Positions 32,964 through 43,837 of a stretch of 64,000 bases of DNA are shown one piece after another; within the stretch, counting starts at the first letter, position 1, and every line of letters starts with the position of its first letter. The notes under the pieces were generated by a model, which was given only the letters and a program-made list of their open reading frames with translations, did no database searches and was not told where the DNA came from. Source of the DNA: Teredinibacter purpureus (lineage in GTDB: Bacteria; Pseudomonadota; Gammaproteobacteria; Pseudomonadales; Cellvibrionaceae); the NCBI RefSeq assembly GCF_014217335.1, contig NZ_CP060092.1, forward strand, positions 3,303,501 through 3,367,500. Direction: 5' to 3'. The position numbers and the translations under genes are program-made.

Positions 32964-33173
32964 ATGTCAGAAAAAATTAACGGAACCGTTAAATGGTTCA
33001 ACGAAAGCAAAGGCTACGGCTTTATTTCTCGCGATAGTGGAGCCGATCTTTTTGTGCATTTTAGCAATATTACCGGCTCAGGCTTCAAAACCCTGAAAGA
33101 AGGTCAGCCAGTTACCTTCACTGAAGGTTCTGGCCAGAAAGGCCCTCAGGCAGAAGAAGTAGAACTCGCTTAA
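32964..33173 (+). CDS. CspA-family cold-shock protein
   Basis: A 69-residue single cold-shock domain. The RNA-binding motifs are both present: KGYGFI (RNP1, residues 17-22) and LFVHFS (RNP2, residues 32-37). The Trp in VKWFNESKG is conserved. It binds single-stranded RNA or DNA in the cytoplasm. A GGTTAAAGAAAG leader precedes the ATG. It is monocistronic. Paralogues are common, so a specific csp letter is not given. Confidence 0.95.
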   Translation: MSEKINGTVKWFNESKGYGFISRDSGADLFVHFSNITGSGFKTLKEGQPVTFTEGSGQKGPQAEEVELA

Positions 33174-33394
33174 CACATTAAGCGCCGACTAATTCTACTC
33201 GCCACTGATGTGTTGCTTGCTACAGCCTGAGTCACCAACCAGAACTCATGCCCGATTCTCACAAATGTGTATTTAAAGGCACTGTGCAACAACACTATTA
33301 TCATTTTTTTCGTACGTTTTAATCTTTCATAGCCAATATTAAACCCTCAAAAAATAAGGGCCTCAACCAGGCATTGCATAGGTACACCTTCCTA

Positions 33395-34243
33395 TTACCC
33401 CGCTTTTCTCAGCACTGCATCCATTAGTCCGACCGGTAATACAACTTTTAACGCCGCCATTAAATACGTTGGAAACGTAACGCGATAGCGCGCGCGCGGC
33501 CGCTTACTTTCAAGTGCATGAATCAATTTCTCTACCACCGCTTCGGGCCCCAATGTAAAAGGCACCGCTGGGCCAGGTTTCTCTAAACGTTCTAACGCTT
33601 CCCCATAAGCTAAGGCATGTCGACTATTATCAGTATCGATATTTTGCTTGAGCGCACTCAGCGCATTTTTTCTAAATGCCGATGCTATAGGGCCAGGTTC
33701 AATTAGTGATATTTTTACAGGCGAGCCCTTGAGTTCTAGCCGTAGAGTATCGGTTAGGCCTTCTAGGGCGAATTTGGCCGCGTTATACGCCCCGCGCATA
33801 GGCATAGCAACAAAACCAAGTACTGAGCTATTTTGAATAATACGCGCATCGTCCATTGCTAACATCGAGGGTAGTAATTGGATAGTTAATTGATGCGTAC
33901 CAAATACGTTGACGTCAAACTGCTGCCGTAACACCGCCCGAGAAAGATCCTCAACAGCACCAGGCTGACCATAAGCGGCATTATTAAATAAACCGTAAAG
34001 CTTGCCTGCCGTCATTTTGATAACAGCGTTTGCACAATTGTTCACAGATTCTTCATTCGCTAATTCTAGCAATAGAATATCGGAGGCCGTAATCCCAGCG
34101 TTAAGTAATGGGGTTTTGTCTTCCTCTTTGCGTACCGTAGCAATAACTCTATAACCGCGCTTATGAAGCATAATCGCTGCACTTTGCCCTATACCACTCG
34201 AACAGCCCGTAATCACAACGGCTTTTTTACTGCTGTTTTTCAT
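33395..34243 (-). CDS. Short-chain dehydrogenase/reductase
   Basis: A 282-residue classical SDR. The nucleotide loop is VVITGCSSGIGQS (residues 10-22), NNAAYG replaces the more usual NNAG, and the catalytic Ser/Tyr/Lys lie in IQNSSVLG and YNAAKFALEG. The C-terminal region after about residue 190 is longer than average, with two hydrophobic segments that may touch the membrane. The substrate is unknown. It lies 12 bases after the S1/P1 nuclease gene, so the pair may be co-transcribed. Confidence 0.88.
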   Translation of the reverse strand: MKNSSKKAVVITGCSSGIGQSAAIMLHKRGYRVIATVRKEEDKTPLLNAGITASDILLLELANEESVNNCANAVIKMTAGKLYGLFNNAAYGQPGAVEDLSRAVLRQQFDVNVFGTHQLTIQLLPSMLAMDDARIIQNSSVLGFVAMPMRGAYNAAKFALEGLTDTLRLELKGSPVKISLIEPGPIASAFRKNALSALKQNIDTDNSRHALAYGEALERLEKPGPAVPFTLGPEAVVEKLIHALESKRPRARYRVTFPTYLMAALKVVLPVGLMDAVLRKAG

Positions 34244-34255
34244 TCCAAAATCTCT

Positions 34256-35161
34256 TTAATTTAATGATTGATTTAGATATTGCAATGTTCGATCGATTGC
34301 TTTTGCGAGTTTTTCTGAGGCCTGCGACTGAACAAATAATCGGTAACGCTCAGTTTCATCAAACTCATAAATACCTTTCGCTAAACCAACAGATTCTACT
34401 ACCCACTGCTCAATACGCATGTCGAAAGGCTGAACCTTATTGTCCGATGGTGCTTGTGCACGGTATGCAAAATCCTCCCATGCGCCAGCACCCCTGTCCC
34501 ACAACTGATGAAGATTCAGTGCACAATGTTTTGCGCGGCCACCCCTAGTAACACAAACACCATTCCCGCCTCTGTCGTGCTGGCATTCAACGTTTGAACC
34601 CGAAAAAGCATGAAGAGGTTGATGTATATCCGTAATCAAGTGGACGATAAAACTGAGTAGCATAGCTTTCTCGGGAACGGCATTAGCCTGTTCAAAACGC
34701 ATAACAAGCTCGGGTAAAACAGTGACCAATTTCCCCTCATTGGCCCACAGGCAACCACTTAATTGATTGCCTGTAGCAATATCGTAAAAAACGTTATGGT
34801 AATGCCAAAACCGTGTTGGTATATCGGCTATAAGGTGTAAGGAGGAGGGAATTTCAAGTGCACTTTTGGCATACAACTGCCTTAAAGTTTTATCGCGTAC
34901 AGTCTCGGGCCAAAGCGCAAAGTAGCAGAGCGACTGCGCCACTAAGCAAGGTAAATTGCGTTTAGAGGCTACACTCGGGCTACCATTCAGCGTATAGAGC
35001 GTATCCGCCAATTGCCGATACTGATGCTGTTGAGAGATCTCAAGCTGCTGGTCAATGGCCAGTACTGCGAGTGTATGACCTTTAACATTCCACCCCAATA
35101 CTTTCGACGGCAGCATGCCAAAGAGCAACACACAACACCAAACAACTCGAATAGAAAACAA
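34256..35161 (-). CDS. Exported S1/P1-type nuclease
   Basis: A 301-residue S1/P1 nuclease, a zinc-dependent single-strand nuclease or 3'-nucleotidase. A signal peptide precedes the mature N-terminal Trp (cut before WNVKGH), which supplies the first zinc ligand with the following His. Other ligands are visible in the FWHYHNV block, the HLITDIHQPLHAF block (H-x3-D-x2-H type) and LNLHQLWD. It is likely secreted and gives access to nucleotides as phosphate and carbon source. Confidence 0.9.
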   Translation of the reverse strand: MFSIRVVWCCVLLFGMLPSKVLGWNVKGHTLAVLAIDQQLEISQQHQYRQLADTLYTLNGSPSVASKRNLPCLVAQSLCYFALWPETVRDKTLRQLYAKSALEIPSSLHLIADIPTRFWHYHNVFYDIATGNQLSGCLWANEGKLVTVLPELVMRFEQANAVPEKAMLLSFIVHLITDIHQPLHAFSGSNVECQHDRGGNGVCVTRGGRAKHCALNLHQLWDRGAGAWEDFAYRAQAPSDNKVQPFDMRIEQWVVESVGLAKGIYEFDETERYRLFVQSQASEKLAKAIDRTLQYLNQSLN

Positions 35162-35364
35162 GGCCGCCCCTTTAGTGCGTTAAAATCGCGTAGATGCATT
35201 TTTTAAAACGTCGACTAATGTGGCGCCCCGCCTTCGTTGGGGCTCCGCAGTATAAGAGTACTCATTTATCTTAGCGTTCAGCGCAAAATTCTACACGATC
35301 ACATTACCGTGAGGCCCTTAGCACAGAGCGCCACGTAGAAAGCGTAAGGCTTTAACACGCCGAT

Positions 35365-36165
35365 TTATTGTTTTTTACGCGAGGTTTTCACTAAATCGTA
35401 CGCTGTTTGAATTTCCTGCGCGCGCTCCGTTGCCATTTTCACCATATCTTCCGGCACACCACGCCCGGTTAATTTATCGGGGTGATACTCGCTCATGAGT
35501 TTACGGTATGCGCGCTTTAAATCTGTATCGGATACGGAAGGTTTTACGCCGAGAGCCGCGTAAGCAGTACTTAAGTCATTCTCACTGGCTTGGGGGCCAG
35601 AGCGTTGTTGACCACCCTGCCCCTTATAGAAGTGACTTTGCGCTTTAACCATGCCAATTAGGTGATTAAAGGCAAATCGAGAATACCCCAAATCTTGTGC
35701 TACTTGAGACAAGATACGCTCTTCAGCCTCATGAAAATGGCCGTCAGCGAAGGCCAGTGTTATTAGGTACACCAATAAGATTTGCTTTAAATCTGGGTAG
35801 CGTCCACATGCCACATTAAACGATTGAATTGCCGCATCAACAGAATAGTCGGCCTCTGTTCCTTGCTTAAACAGCGTAATAGCTTTTTGTCTTGCCGAGG
35901 GGCCAAGGTTCATTTTGGTCATTAACTGTTCTGTGCCCGCAATTTCATCTTCTGACACTCGGCCATCCGCCTTGGCGATATACCCTAGTAACGGAAACAC
36001 AGCATCAAAAAAAGCGCCTTCAATTTCTGCACGCTGCCGTGGATTAAACTGTTGATTAAGCCCCGATCGCCCTCGATCAAACATATGACCAACGAGTAGA
36101 CCAATGATAGCGCCGACAATACCAAAACTTGATAACCCAATTAACGCTGCGACTATTTTCCCCAT
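35365..36165 (-). CDS. djlA: Membrane-anchored DnaJ-like co-chaperone
   Basis: A 266-residue DjlA. It has a short N-terminal membrane helix rich in Gly (GKIVAALIGLSSFGIVGAIIGLLVG), a TerB-like helical domain (about residues 45-165) and a C-terminal J domain. The J domain has the HPD motif in RKLMSEYHPDKL, needed to stimulate DnaK. The start at 36165 (MGKIV) is preferred because it places the helix at the very N-terminus as in E. coli; an ATG at 36186 is possible. It stands alone on the minus strand. Confidence 0.93.
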   Translation of the reverse strand: MGKIVAALIGLSSFGIVGAIIGLLVGHMFDRGRSGLNQQFNPRQRAEIEGAFFDAVFPLLGYIAKADGRVSEDEIAGTEQLMTKMNLGPSARQKAITLFKQGTEADYSVDAAIQSFNVACGRYPDLKQILLVYLITLAFADGHFHEAEERILSQVAQDLGYSRFAFNHLIGMVKAQSHFYKGQGGQQRSGPQASENDLSTAYAALGVKPSVSDTDLKRAYRKLMSEYHPDKLTGRGVPEDMVKMATERAQEIQTAYDLVKTSRKKQ

Positions 36166-36186
36166 GCGGTGTGACCTTATTAGCAA

Positions 36187-36577
36187 AACGAGTATTGCCC
36201 ACGATTATACCGACTATTCCATGAAAACTGGGGCCAATCACGCCTGTAAATCGCAAGAAATTATCACGCCCGTGATTACTTTAGGCTTAACCTGCACGTT
36301 AAGAGGGATAAGCGATTGATAGGCGTTCTCTTAAAAGAGGGGGTTGATCAACAGGAAGCAGCCTAGATAATTGAAATTTATACGCTCGAATAGCCAATAT
36401 TCGGCAGTATTTTAAGGTATTTCGTCTCGTTATTGGGTTAGAACCTTAGACTGATTGTGCAGGAGAGTCGGTGTTTTTCAAGCTAGCTGCTCGGTGACGC
36501 AGAAAATAACCGCCGTAAGATTGGTTCCGACGACGAGCCCCTTGAGAGTCCAGCGATTAATATGCCTTTCTCTCGAG
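36187..36577. other. Intergenic region between djlA and a histidine kinase
   Basis: About 390 bases with no reading frame of note and no tandem repeat or hairpin that I recognise. It should carry the djlA promoter. Confidence 0.4.
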
Positions 36578-38704
36578 TTAATCCGTACTACTATCATTTT
36601 TAATGTAGAACGTTAAAACAGAACCCTCGCCTAATTTACTCGATAGACTAATTTTCCCTCCGTGCATTTCGACAAACTTCTGTACTAAATATAAGCCAAG
36701 CCCGGTGCCTTTCTCCACACCAAATTTATCGTCTACTTGGGAAAACTGTTTAAATAATTTACGCTGGTCTCCCTCTGCAATACCCACACCACTGTCAATT
36801 ACCTCGAACCCGATGTAGCCCGGCTTCCCTTCTCTCTCAAACGCACGCAAGCTCACGTACCCTTGCGCTGTTGCTTTGACCGCATTCGATACTAAATTCG
36901 TTAAAATTTGAATAACTTTATGTTTATCACAATACAATCGCCTATCACCTTCGAGTTCATACACGCGAAATTCAAGGTTTTTCTCTTCCGCTAAAATTCT
37001 TGTTTCTGCATGCGCCTCTTTCATAATGCTATTAACGCCAGCCCAACTAAGATGCAACCGCGCAGTACCTGATTCAATCGCGGCTAAATCCAAAACATCT
37101 TCGATAAGTTCTAAAAGATAATTGCCATTGCTATTAATGCGCTGTAGTGCTTCTATATGGAAGTCATCAATACTTCCCTCAAGCTTAATTTTGAGTCGGC
37201 GACTAAAACCTATTATTGAATTTAAGGGTGTCCGCAATTCATGAGACATTTTGGCAAGAAACTCCGTTTTTGCCTTGCTGGCTTTTTGTGCCTCGTCACG
37301 GGCAACTTCCAGCTGTGTTGACCGCAAATTAAACCAATGCGCCAATAACCCTAACTCATCATTCTGGTCGTATTTAAGCGTTAACCTTGATTGAGCGGTT
37401 TCGGCAACCGCGAATGAAAGCTGCTCTACCATATTATGAATTGGATTAAGAATACGAGTACGCAAAGCCAAATAAGCGATAACACCAAACACAAGCGTCG
37501 CTAACGAAATATAGATGACCAGCTCTTTACTTACCGTGTCGGTGAGCAGTAAGTATGCTGATTTACGAAAAACAGTTACCACTTTCCAGTTGGTTGTCGG
37601 CATTTGGAATACAATAGCCGACGCGCTCTCGGCCAAAATGCTATCACGTACAATCTCGAATCGCTCTACCTCTTCTGGGTAAAGGTTGCCGATACCTCTA
37701 TAACTTAACAGGTGCGCAGCTATACGGCGGGCCTCTCGGTTATCAATTTGGTAACTACTTTTTTCAAGTAAATTGACGTTAACATTATATTCGTCGGATC
37801 TTTCCGAAAAACGGCTCAAAAGACGCTCTTCAATTAATTCAAGGTGTTGAGAAAAGGACGCAAAACTTGGCTGGATATCCGCGAGTTCATGTGCGTAGAT
37901 AAAATCAGGCGTAGTCGCGCCGCCCTGATTTCGTTCCGTTATCACGCGATCAGGATAAGGGTAAGCTATAAATTTATTATTTCTATCCACCACAAACGCG
38001 TAGGCGTCGACACCATTGGCTAGCTTATCGAGCGTACGAGAAACACTATCGAGCTTCAAATCGACGGTGGCAACACCAACGAAATTGCCATTATCAAACA
38101 TGGGAGCCGTACACGTGACCATGGGTTGAAGTGAATACGGATCGGTATACGATTTTGACCAATAAACGTCACCCGGTTTTAACAGCCTCGCCGGTACATA
38201 CCACTCCTCGTTATGATAACCGGGGCCGTTAGTATCATTGTAATCATCATAATATTCTAACTCCCCTGCTTCGTTTCTACCCCAAAAAAAGCTTCGTCTC
38301 ACCACTCCCCGCTTAAAGGCATGCGGTTCTGGCCATATGCCGCCACCGGCAATAATCGACTCTTCTCCTGTCTGGTTAAGTAAATCGGGAATACTGTGAT
38401 TAAATAAATAGGCTTCTTTAGGAAGTGACACGCCCGCGACAGCAAGACTACGAGTGATGCCCGCAATTTGAGCTAACTCTTGCTCCATAGCCAACGCAAT
38501 ATTTTGCCCAAGCTGAGCCTGAGTATGCTTGCCTAACTGCTCGAGTAACGGCCTGCCTTTAAACCAGATAACAGACGAGCTCACCAGCAGGATTAAGGCT
38601 ATCAAACAGACTAGCCCAAGTATTAGCTGGCTTGATAATCGGAATCCAAACGCTTTATGCGCGCGATTATCCAGTTTTTTGTGACTCGTAACGTGATTCG
38701 CCAT
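36578..38704 (-). CDS. Cache-domain sensor histidine kinase
   Basis: A 708-residue inner-membrane sensor kinase. It has a membrane helix (LILGLVCLIALILLVSSSVIW), a long periplasmic part of about 330 residues with dCache features (WGRNEAGELEYYDDYND, SYTDPYSLQPMVTCTAP, VGVATVDLKLDSV), a second helix near 400, and a HAMP region. The kinase core has the phospho-His box FLAKMSHELRTPLNSIIGFS, the N box LTNLVSNAVKAT, the G1 DSGVGI and the G2 GTGLGLYLV. No receiver domain is fused and no response regulator is adjacent. Dcache sensors bind small organic acids, amino acids or amines; the ligand is unknown. Confidence 0.9.
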   Translation of the reverse strand: MANHVTSHKKLDNRAHKAFGFRLSSQLILGLVCLIALILLVSSSVIWFKGRPLLEQLGKHTQAQLGQNIALAMEQELAQIAGITRSLAVAGVSLPKEAYLFNHSIPDLLNQTGEESIIAGGGIWPEPHAFKRGVVRRSFFWGRNEAGELEYYDDYNDTNGPGYHNEEWYVPARLLKPGDVYWSKSYTDPYSLQPMVTCTAPMFDNGNFVGVATVDLKLDSVSRTLDKLANGVDAYAFVVDRNNKFIAYPYPDRVITERNQGGATTPDFIYAHELADIQPSFASFSQHLELIEERLLSRFSERSDEYNVNVNLLEKSSYQIDNREARRIAAHLLSYRGIGNLYPEEVERFEIVRDSILAESASAIVFQMPTTNWKVVTVFRKSAYLLLTDTVSKELVIYISLATLVFGVIAYLALRTRILNPIHNMVEQLSFAVAETAQSRLTLKYDQNDELGLLAHWFNLRSTQLEVARDEAQKASKAKTEFLAKMSHELRTPLNSIIGFSRRLKIKLEGSIDDFHIEALQRINSNGNYLLELIEDVLDLAAIESGTARLHLSWAGVNSIMKEAHAETRILAEEKNLEFRVYELEGDRRLYCDKHKVIQILTNLVSNAVKATAQGYVSLRAFEREGKPGYIGFEVIDSGVGIAEGDQRKLFKQFSQVDDKFGVEKGTGLGLYLVQKFVEMHGGKISLSSKLGEGSVLTFYIKNDSSTD

Positions 38705-38885
38705 TGGGTATCGAATTAGGCATCCTGTGACTAGAAATCCGTCGGCGACAAACTTCTAATAGATAAGAGTTGATAATAATTAGTGGATATAATCAGGATA
38801 GACTAGGTATAGAAAGAATATATTGAAATGCGACTTTTTACGGTTCTGTGATTGCGCGCTGTCGCCTAACTCTACATGGACGGCA

Positions 38886-39518
38886 TTATTTCGCCATTAC
38901 TGCCTTTAGCCGGTCGTAGGCTTGTCGCACTTCATGGAACTCCTGCTCTGAGCCTCCCCTATCGGGGTGGCAGGCCTGAGCCATTTGTCTGTAACGAGCG
39001 ATCACCTCTGGCCATGTCGCTTGGGGCGTTAACGATAGCCGAGCAAGAGACTCTTCTCTCTGGTCAAGCGAATTGAACTTTACCCAAAAAGAGGACATCA
39101 GAGCAACAACCGATTCGGACGTTGCCTGAGTATAATGGGAAAAGTCGAAATAAAAATCACGCAGTTCGGCCACAATGCTGTCGGCGCTGACAGCATGCGA
39201 GCCCACGGTTTTTTCGTTTGTACGGGTAAGTACAAGCCCTGTGGGTGCTATCGCCATTTGATAAGGAGCATAGTCTGTTGGGGTATCGTTAAGACAAAAA
39301 AAACAGTGTCGTACAATGAAATGTTTTTGGAAGAGTGAAAGTAACGCATCTGAAGACCAAACCAACCCGTCTATATGAGTTACGGCCTGAATACAACTGT
39401 ACTCCTCAATCGAAAAACAGATGCTACCCTCTGATACGGCATGCGCTAACGCGGTCTGAACAGTGTTGTGTATTAAATATTTCGCTTCACGAATACTGGA
39501 CGCTTTAGGCTCTTCCAA
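38886..39518 (-). CDS. Protein with a C-terminal J domain
   Basis: A 210-residue soluble protein with an unassigned N-terminal part (about 150 residues) and a J domain at the C-terminus. ARLSLTPQATWPEVIARYRQMAQACHPDRGG carries the HPD motif. Such proteins recruit DnaK to special substrates. The next gene upstream is the channel at 39616, but no functional link is evident. An N-terminal cysteine pair (CFFCLND) could bind a metal. Confidence 0.8.
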   Translation of the reverse strand: MEEPKASSIREAKYLIHNTVQTALAHAVSEGSICFSIEEYSCIQAVTHIDGLVWSSDALLSLFQKHFIVRHCFFCLNDTPTDYAPYQMAIAPTGLVLTRTNEKTVGSHAVSADSIVAELRDFYFDFSHYTQATSESVVALMSSFWVKFNSLDQREESLARLSLTPQATWPEVIARYRQMAQACHPDRGGSEQEFHEVRQAYDRLKAVMAK

Positions 39519-39615
39519 CGCCGACTCTCCTTAACGAGATAGTGGCCTGATTAACTAAAACTGAATGGAAAAGGCCCTGTATTTCTAGCAGAACATTAGA
39601 ATCACGCCCTACAGC

Positions 39616-40416
39616 CTAGCCATTCTTACCCCTAAGCATAGCCTTTAGTTCTGCTAAATCCTTTCGAATATTTTGAAGCTCGATATTTTCTTTACTAAGC
39701 TCTTCTTCAACAAGCGTTTGATGCTCTTTTTCCATGACGTTAACGACAATGCCAATGACCATATTCAAAAAGGCAAAGGCAGTAAAAAAGATAAATGATA
39801 AGAAATAGATCCAGCTCAGTGAATAGACTTCCATTGCCTCGTACATTACGTCTGTCCAGTCTTCGAAAGTCATAACACGGAATAATGTCAACATACTAAT
39901 CGATACATCGCCCCACAGCGTAGGGTTTATATCGCCAAAAAAGGTACTGCCTATAGCCGCATAGATATAGTAAATAATGAACATTAACAGCATGACGTAG
40001 CCAAGCTGAGGCAAGGCTTTTAGTAGGCTGGTTATTAATACTCTTAACTCGGGTATTACCGAGACCATCCGAAGCACACGAAATATGCGAATGAGGCGCC
40101 CAACAATGGCTAAATCAGAATTTTCTATGGGAATTAAACTGACGGCAACAATAAGTGTGTCGAACACATTCCAGCCACTGTGAAAAAAGCGAGACTTATT
40201 CTCTTCCGCCAAAAAACGAATAGTGATTTCAACCAAAAATATAAGCGTTATTAACCAATCTAAAACCGCAACGGCTTTCGCGACGCCTTCAGGGATATCA
40301 TAGGTTTTGGCGCCGACAATAAGCGCAGAAAACACAATAATCCCAATAATAAAGAATTCAAAAACTCGATTCGCTTTAATATTTTGAAACAGTTTATTTA
40401 ACGTGATAGCAGACAT
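39616..40416 (-). CDS. Bacterial voltage-gated cation channel (BacNav-like)
   Basis: A 266-residue single-repeat six-helix channel. S1 is in FFIIGIIVFSALIVGAKTY. S4 has arginines every third residue (VGRLIRIFRVLRMVSVIPELRVL). The pore ends in the selectivity filter TFEDWTD. The C-terminal tail is a coiled coil (EEELSKENIELQNIRKDLAELKAML) that tetramerises. NaChBac has TLESWAS at the filter; the extra acidic residues here (E, D and D) suggest that calcium permeation is possible. It acts in the inner membrane and is linked in some bacteria to motility and pH homeostasis. Confidence 0.93.
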   Translation of the reverse strand: MSAITLNKLFQNIKANRVFEFFIIGIIVFSALIVGAKTYDIPEGVAKAVAVLDWLITLIFLVEITIRFLAEENKSRFFHSGWNVFDTLIVAVSLIPIENSDLAIVGRLIRIFRVLRMVSVIPELRVLITSLLKALPQLGYVMLLMFIIYYIYAAIGSTFFGDINPTLWGDVSISMLTLFRVMTFEDWTDVMYEAMEVYSLSWIYFLSFIFFTAFAFLNMVIGIVVNVMEKEHQTLVEEELSKENIELQNIRKDLAELKAMLRGKNG

Positions 40417-40526
40417 AGAAATGTAAATGGGTAACCGTGTTTAAGAAGCCGCTTAAAGTATATAAATGATGGCGCTATCACCTTGTTAATACAATTAAAA
40501 TAGCGCCGTAACGAATGGATACCTGA

Positions 40527-40724
40527 TTATTCTGTACTGTCACCCTCACTATAGAGACAGTCGCGAGCAAACAAAACCGCATCATCTTCGGTCCATTGAT
40601 TGTTCGGCCGCTCCATAAGCGCTTCGCACCATTCTTCTGTCATTTTTTTTTCAGCGCAACCCAGTAACATGACGTACAGCAGCCCTAAAAAAGTATATAC
40701 CCCAATACGATAACCAATATTCAT
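40527..40724 (-). CDS. DUF3012-type small lipoprotein
   Basis: A 65-residue lipoprotein, started at 40724 (MNIGYR), with the lipobox VMLLGC and acylation at Cys 23. The tail EEWCEALMERPNNQWTEDDAVLFARDCL holds the paired cysteines and W-x-EDAxxFAxxC pattern of DUF3012. An AGGAG ribosome site in the end of cysS fits. Longer frames upstream overlap cysS and are rejected. Only 4 bases separate it from cysS, so it is read as the last gene of that unit. Confidence 0.78.
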   Translation of the reverse strand: MNIGYRIGVYTFLGLLYVMLLGCAEKKMTEEWCEALMERPNNQWTEDDAVLFARDCLYSEGDSTE

Positions 40725-40728
40725 TTGC

Positions 40729-42105
40729 CTACTCCTTTCGCCATGTAGTTCCCGTGGCGGAGTCTTCCAACACAATACCTTTGCTTTTAAGCTCCTGACG
40801 AATTTCATCGGCACGCGCATACTCTTTATCTTGTTTTGCCTGATGCCTAGCAACAATAGCTTGGTCTATCCAATCCGTATCGTCGTCTGCGCTTCCTTTA
40901 AACCATGTTTCTGTATCTTCTTGTAACAACCCCATTAAATTGGCAAGCGCTAATAGCAGGCCTTTTTGATCGCACGCGTCTTGACTTGAGGGCTCTGACT
41001 TATTCATAGATTTTGCTAGCTGATGTAATTCACTTATTGCCAACGGCGTATTGAGATCATCCATCAACGCGTTAAAACCGGGATTACGTCGAAATGATTC
41101 GTCTGTTGGTAGGTTCTCTTGCTCAACCCGTTGCAGTGCGCAGTAAAGGGAATCTAGGCTAGACTTCGATTGCTCTAATAGCTCAAAGGAAAAATCCAAT
41201 TCCGAGCGATATTGTGCAGAAAGTAAGGCGAAACGTATAACTTCGCCGTTGTAGCGTTCCAACAGCTCACGAACTGTTCGAAAGTTGCCCAACGATTTCG
41301 ACATTTTTTCGCCATCGATATTAACATAGCCGTTGTGCATCCAGTATTTAACGTATTGCTCACCTCCATGAGCACACTGGCTTTGAGCCCGCTCATTTTC
41401 ATGATGAGGGAATATTAAGTCACGGCCGCCGCCATGAATATCTATGGTATTACCCAAATGTTTTTCTATCATTGCAGAACATTCTAAATGCCACCCAGGG
41501 CGCCCTCTTCCCCAAGGACTTTCCCAACCGGGTTCTTCTGTACTACTGGGTTTCCAGAGCACAAAATCACCGCCGTAGCGCTTATAGGAAGCCACTTCTA
41601 CACGGGCCCCTTCTAGCATGTCGTCTAAACAGCGGTTCGATAATTTTCCATAATCAGGCATCGATTTAACATCAAACAAAACGTGTCCGTCCGCCTCATA
41701 GGCATGCCCTTTTTCAACCAAGGTGGCTACCATATTTATCATGGGTTCAAGGTGATCGGTGGCGTAAGGGACGATTGTTGGCGGTAAGGCATTGAGTTGT
41801 GCCATGTCACAATCGTAAGCGTCGGCATAACGACGGGCCAACACCGATATTGGCTCCTTATTTTCTGCCGCCGTTTTCATAATTTTATCGTCAATATCGG
41901 TGATGTTACGGGCATAAGTGACGTCATCATATAAATAACGCAGTACACGAAACAAGGTATCAAACACTACAACTGGGCGCGCATTGCCAATATGTACAAG
42001 GTTGTAAACCGTAGGGCCGCATACATACATTTTCACGGTATTAGCCGTAATTGGCTCGAAACGTTCTTTTGTTTTTTTGGCTGTATTGTAAATAGATAAA
42101 GTCAT
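40729..42105 (-). CDS. cysS: Cysteinyl-tRNA synthetase
   Basis: A 458-residue class I enzyme that charges tRNA-Cys. Signature motifs: [17 protein letters not shown] (zinc-binding Cys and HIGN) near residue 30, the zinc-ligand [11 protein letters not shown] and [12 protein letters not shown] blocks, and KMSKSLGN near 270. Length is normal. It is followed directly by the DUF3012 lipoprotein gene. The gene upstream, glnS, is on the same strand with a 67-base gap, giving a tRNA-synthetase pair. Confidence 0.97.
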   Translation of the reverse strand: MTLSIYNTAKKTKERFEPITANTVKMYVCGPTVYNLVHIGNARPVVVFDTLFRVLRYLYDDVTYARNITDIDDKIMKTAAENKEPISVLARRYADAYDCDMAQLNALPPTIVPYATDHLEPMINMVATLVEKGHAYEADGHVLFDVKSMPDYGKLSNRCLDDMLEGARVEVASYKRYGGDFVLWKPSSTEEPGWESPWGRGRPGWHLECSAMIEKHLGNTIDIHGGGRDLIFPHHENERAQSQCAHGGEQYVKYWMHNGYVNIDGEKMSKSLGNFRTVRELLERYNGEVIRFALLSAQYRSELDFSFELLEQSKSSLDSLYCALQRVEQENLPTDESFRRNPGFNALMDDLNTPLAISELHQLAKSMNKSEPSSQDACDQKGLLLALANLMGLLQEDTETWFKGSADDDTDWIDQAIVARHQAKQDKEYARADEIRQELKSKGIVLEDSATGTTWRKE

Positions 42106-42172
42106 AAGGCTACTTGAATTACGTTGGTATAAATATCTTGTGATCGTTAAGTATGGATGTAAACTTACGGCG

Positions 42173-43837
42173 TTATTTTTGATCCATTTTCGCCCAGCTA
42201 TCGCGCAAACCGATGGTGCGATTAAAGACTAATGCCGTTGAGCCAGTATCGCGGCAAAAATACCCTTCACGCTCAAACTGATACCCCTCACCCAAACACG
42301 CTTGCAATAAACCTTTTTCACCTTTGCAATTGGCCACAATGGTAAGGCTTTCGGGGTTAATACTCTCAAGAAAGTCTTTACCACCGCTATCTGGTGAGGC
42401 TTCCGTAAATAGGCGGTCGTATAAATTTACCGTAAATTCGGCGCAATCGTGTGCTGCCACCCATTGAATTACACCCTTGGCTTTAATGCCGTCGGCAGGG
42501 TCATTGCCTACTGTATTTTCAATAATACGGGCGTGAACTGCGATAATATCACCCGCATCATTTTTGATCGCTTCGTCGGCTTCGATAATATAAGCGTTAC
42601 GCAAACGCACGCGCTTACCAATAACCAGACGTTTATATTTTTTATTCGCTTCTTCTCGGAAATCTTCAACATCGATATACAGCTCACGACCAAATGGAAG
42701 TTCACGTGTGGGCAAATCGTCTCTATTAGGATGGCCCGGCGCCGTTAGCAATTCTACTTTTTGTGCGTCGTAATTGGTGAGCACCACTTTTAAGGGATGC
42801 AATACGCACATTGCTCGCGGTGCATTTTTATCGAGGTCATCGCGTATCGCATGCTCTAGCATCGCCACATCGACCACGCCATCCGACTTAGTAACACCAA
42901 TCATGTCACAAAATTTTCGAATAGATGCGGGGGTATAACCTCTGCGCCGAAAACCTGCCACAGTGGGCATACGAGGGTCATCCCAGCCGTCGACGTGTTT
43001 TTCGTCGACTAATTGCTTCAGTTTACGCTTCGATGTCACGGTGTAGTTTAAATTTAGCCGGCCGAATTCATATTGTTTCGGTTTAGTAGGCACGGGCAAG
43101 TGCTGTATAAACCAATCATATAAAGGGCGATGATCTGCAAACTCGAGCGTGCATATAGAGTGCGTCACGCCTTCAATGGCGTCTTCTTGCCCATGAGCGA
43201 AGTCGTAAGTTGGGTAAATACACCATTCGGTACCCGTTTGATGGTGAGCCTGCTTGCGAATACGGTATAGAATAGGATCGCGCAAATTAATGTTGCCGCT
43301 AGCCATATCGATTTTTGCACGCAACGCTTTTGAGCCTTCATCGAACTCGCCGTTTTTCATACGCTCAAGTAGGTCTAGACTTTCCTCTGCCGGCCTATCT
43401 CTATATGGCGAGTTTCTACCCGCGTCCGTCAAAGTGCCACGGTATTCACGTGCCTGATCGGCCGTCAAATCGCATACATAGGCATTGCCTTCACGAATAA
43501 GGTGTTGGGCCCATTGGTAGAGTGTGTCGAAATAACGTGAGGCATATCGAATCTCACCCGACCACTTAAACCCGAGCCATTCCACATCACTCTTAATAGC
43601 CTCAACATATGCCATTTCTTCTTTTGCAGGGTTTGTATCGTCAAAACGTAAATTACAGGCACCCTCAAAGGTTTCCGCTAGGCCAAAATTCAAGCAAATG
43701 GCCTTAGCATGGCCAATATGGAGGTAGCCGTTAGGTTCTGGCGGAAATCGTGTGACCACCTGTTGATGAACCCCTTCCTCAAGATCTTTCTTAATAATTT
43801 GCTCAAGGAAATTTAGTGGTTTGTCTTCAACGCTCAT
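42173..43837 (-). CDS. glnS: Glutaminyl-tRNA synthetase
   Basis: A 554-residue class I enzyme, the same length as E. coli GlnS when started at 43837 (MSVEDKPL). Motifs: [16 protein letters not shown] (HIGH) near residue 40, a [11 protein letters not shown] form of KMSKS near 270, and a RFDDTNP block. Catalysis is cytoplasmic. An earlier in-frame ATG at 44065 would extend into the divergent ppiB region and is rejected. Bacteria with GlnS lack the need for Gln-tRNA amidation, so this agrees with Gammaproteobacteria. Confidence 0.97.
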   Translation of the reverse strand: MSVEDKPLNFLEQIIKKDLEEGVHQQVVTRFPPEPNGYLHIGHAKAICLNFGLAETFEGACNLRFDDTNPAKEEMAYVEAIKSDVEWLGFKWSGEIRYASRYFDTLYQWAQHLIREGNAYVCDLTADQAREYRGTLTDAGRNSPYRDRPAEESLDLLERMKNGEFDEGSKALRAKIDMASGNINLRDPILYRIRKQAHHQTGTEWCIYPTYDFAHGQEDAIEGVTHSICTLEFADHRPLYDWFIQHLPVPTKPKQYEFGRLNLNYTVTSKRKLKQLVDEKHVDGWDDPRMPTVAGFRRRGYTPASIRKFCDMIGVTKSDGVVDVAMLEHAIRDDLDKNAPRAMCVLHPLKVVLTNYDAQKVELLTAPGHPNRDDLPTRELPFGRELYIDVEDFREEANKKYKRLVIGKRVRLRNAYIIEADEAIKNDAGDIIAVHARIIENTVGNDPADGIKAKGVIQWVAAHDCAEFTVNLYDRLFTEASPDSGGKDFLESINPESLTIVANCKGEKGLLQACLGEGYQFEREGYFCRDTGSTALVFNRTIGLRDSWAKMDQK

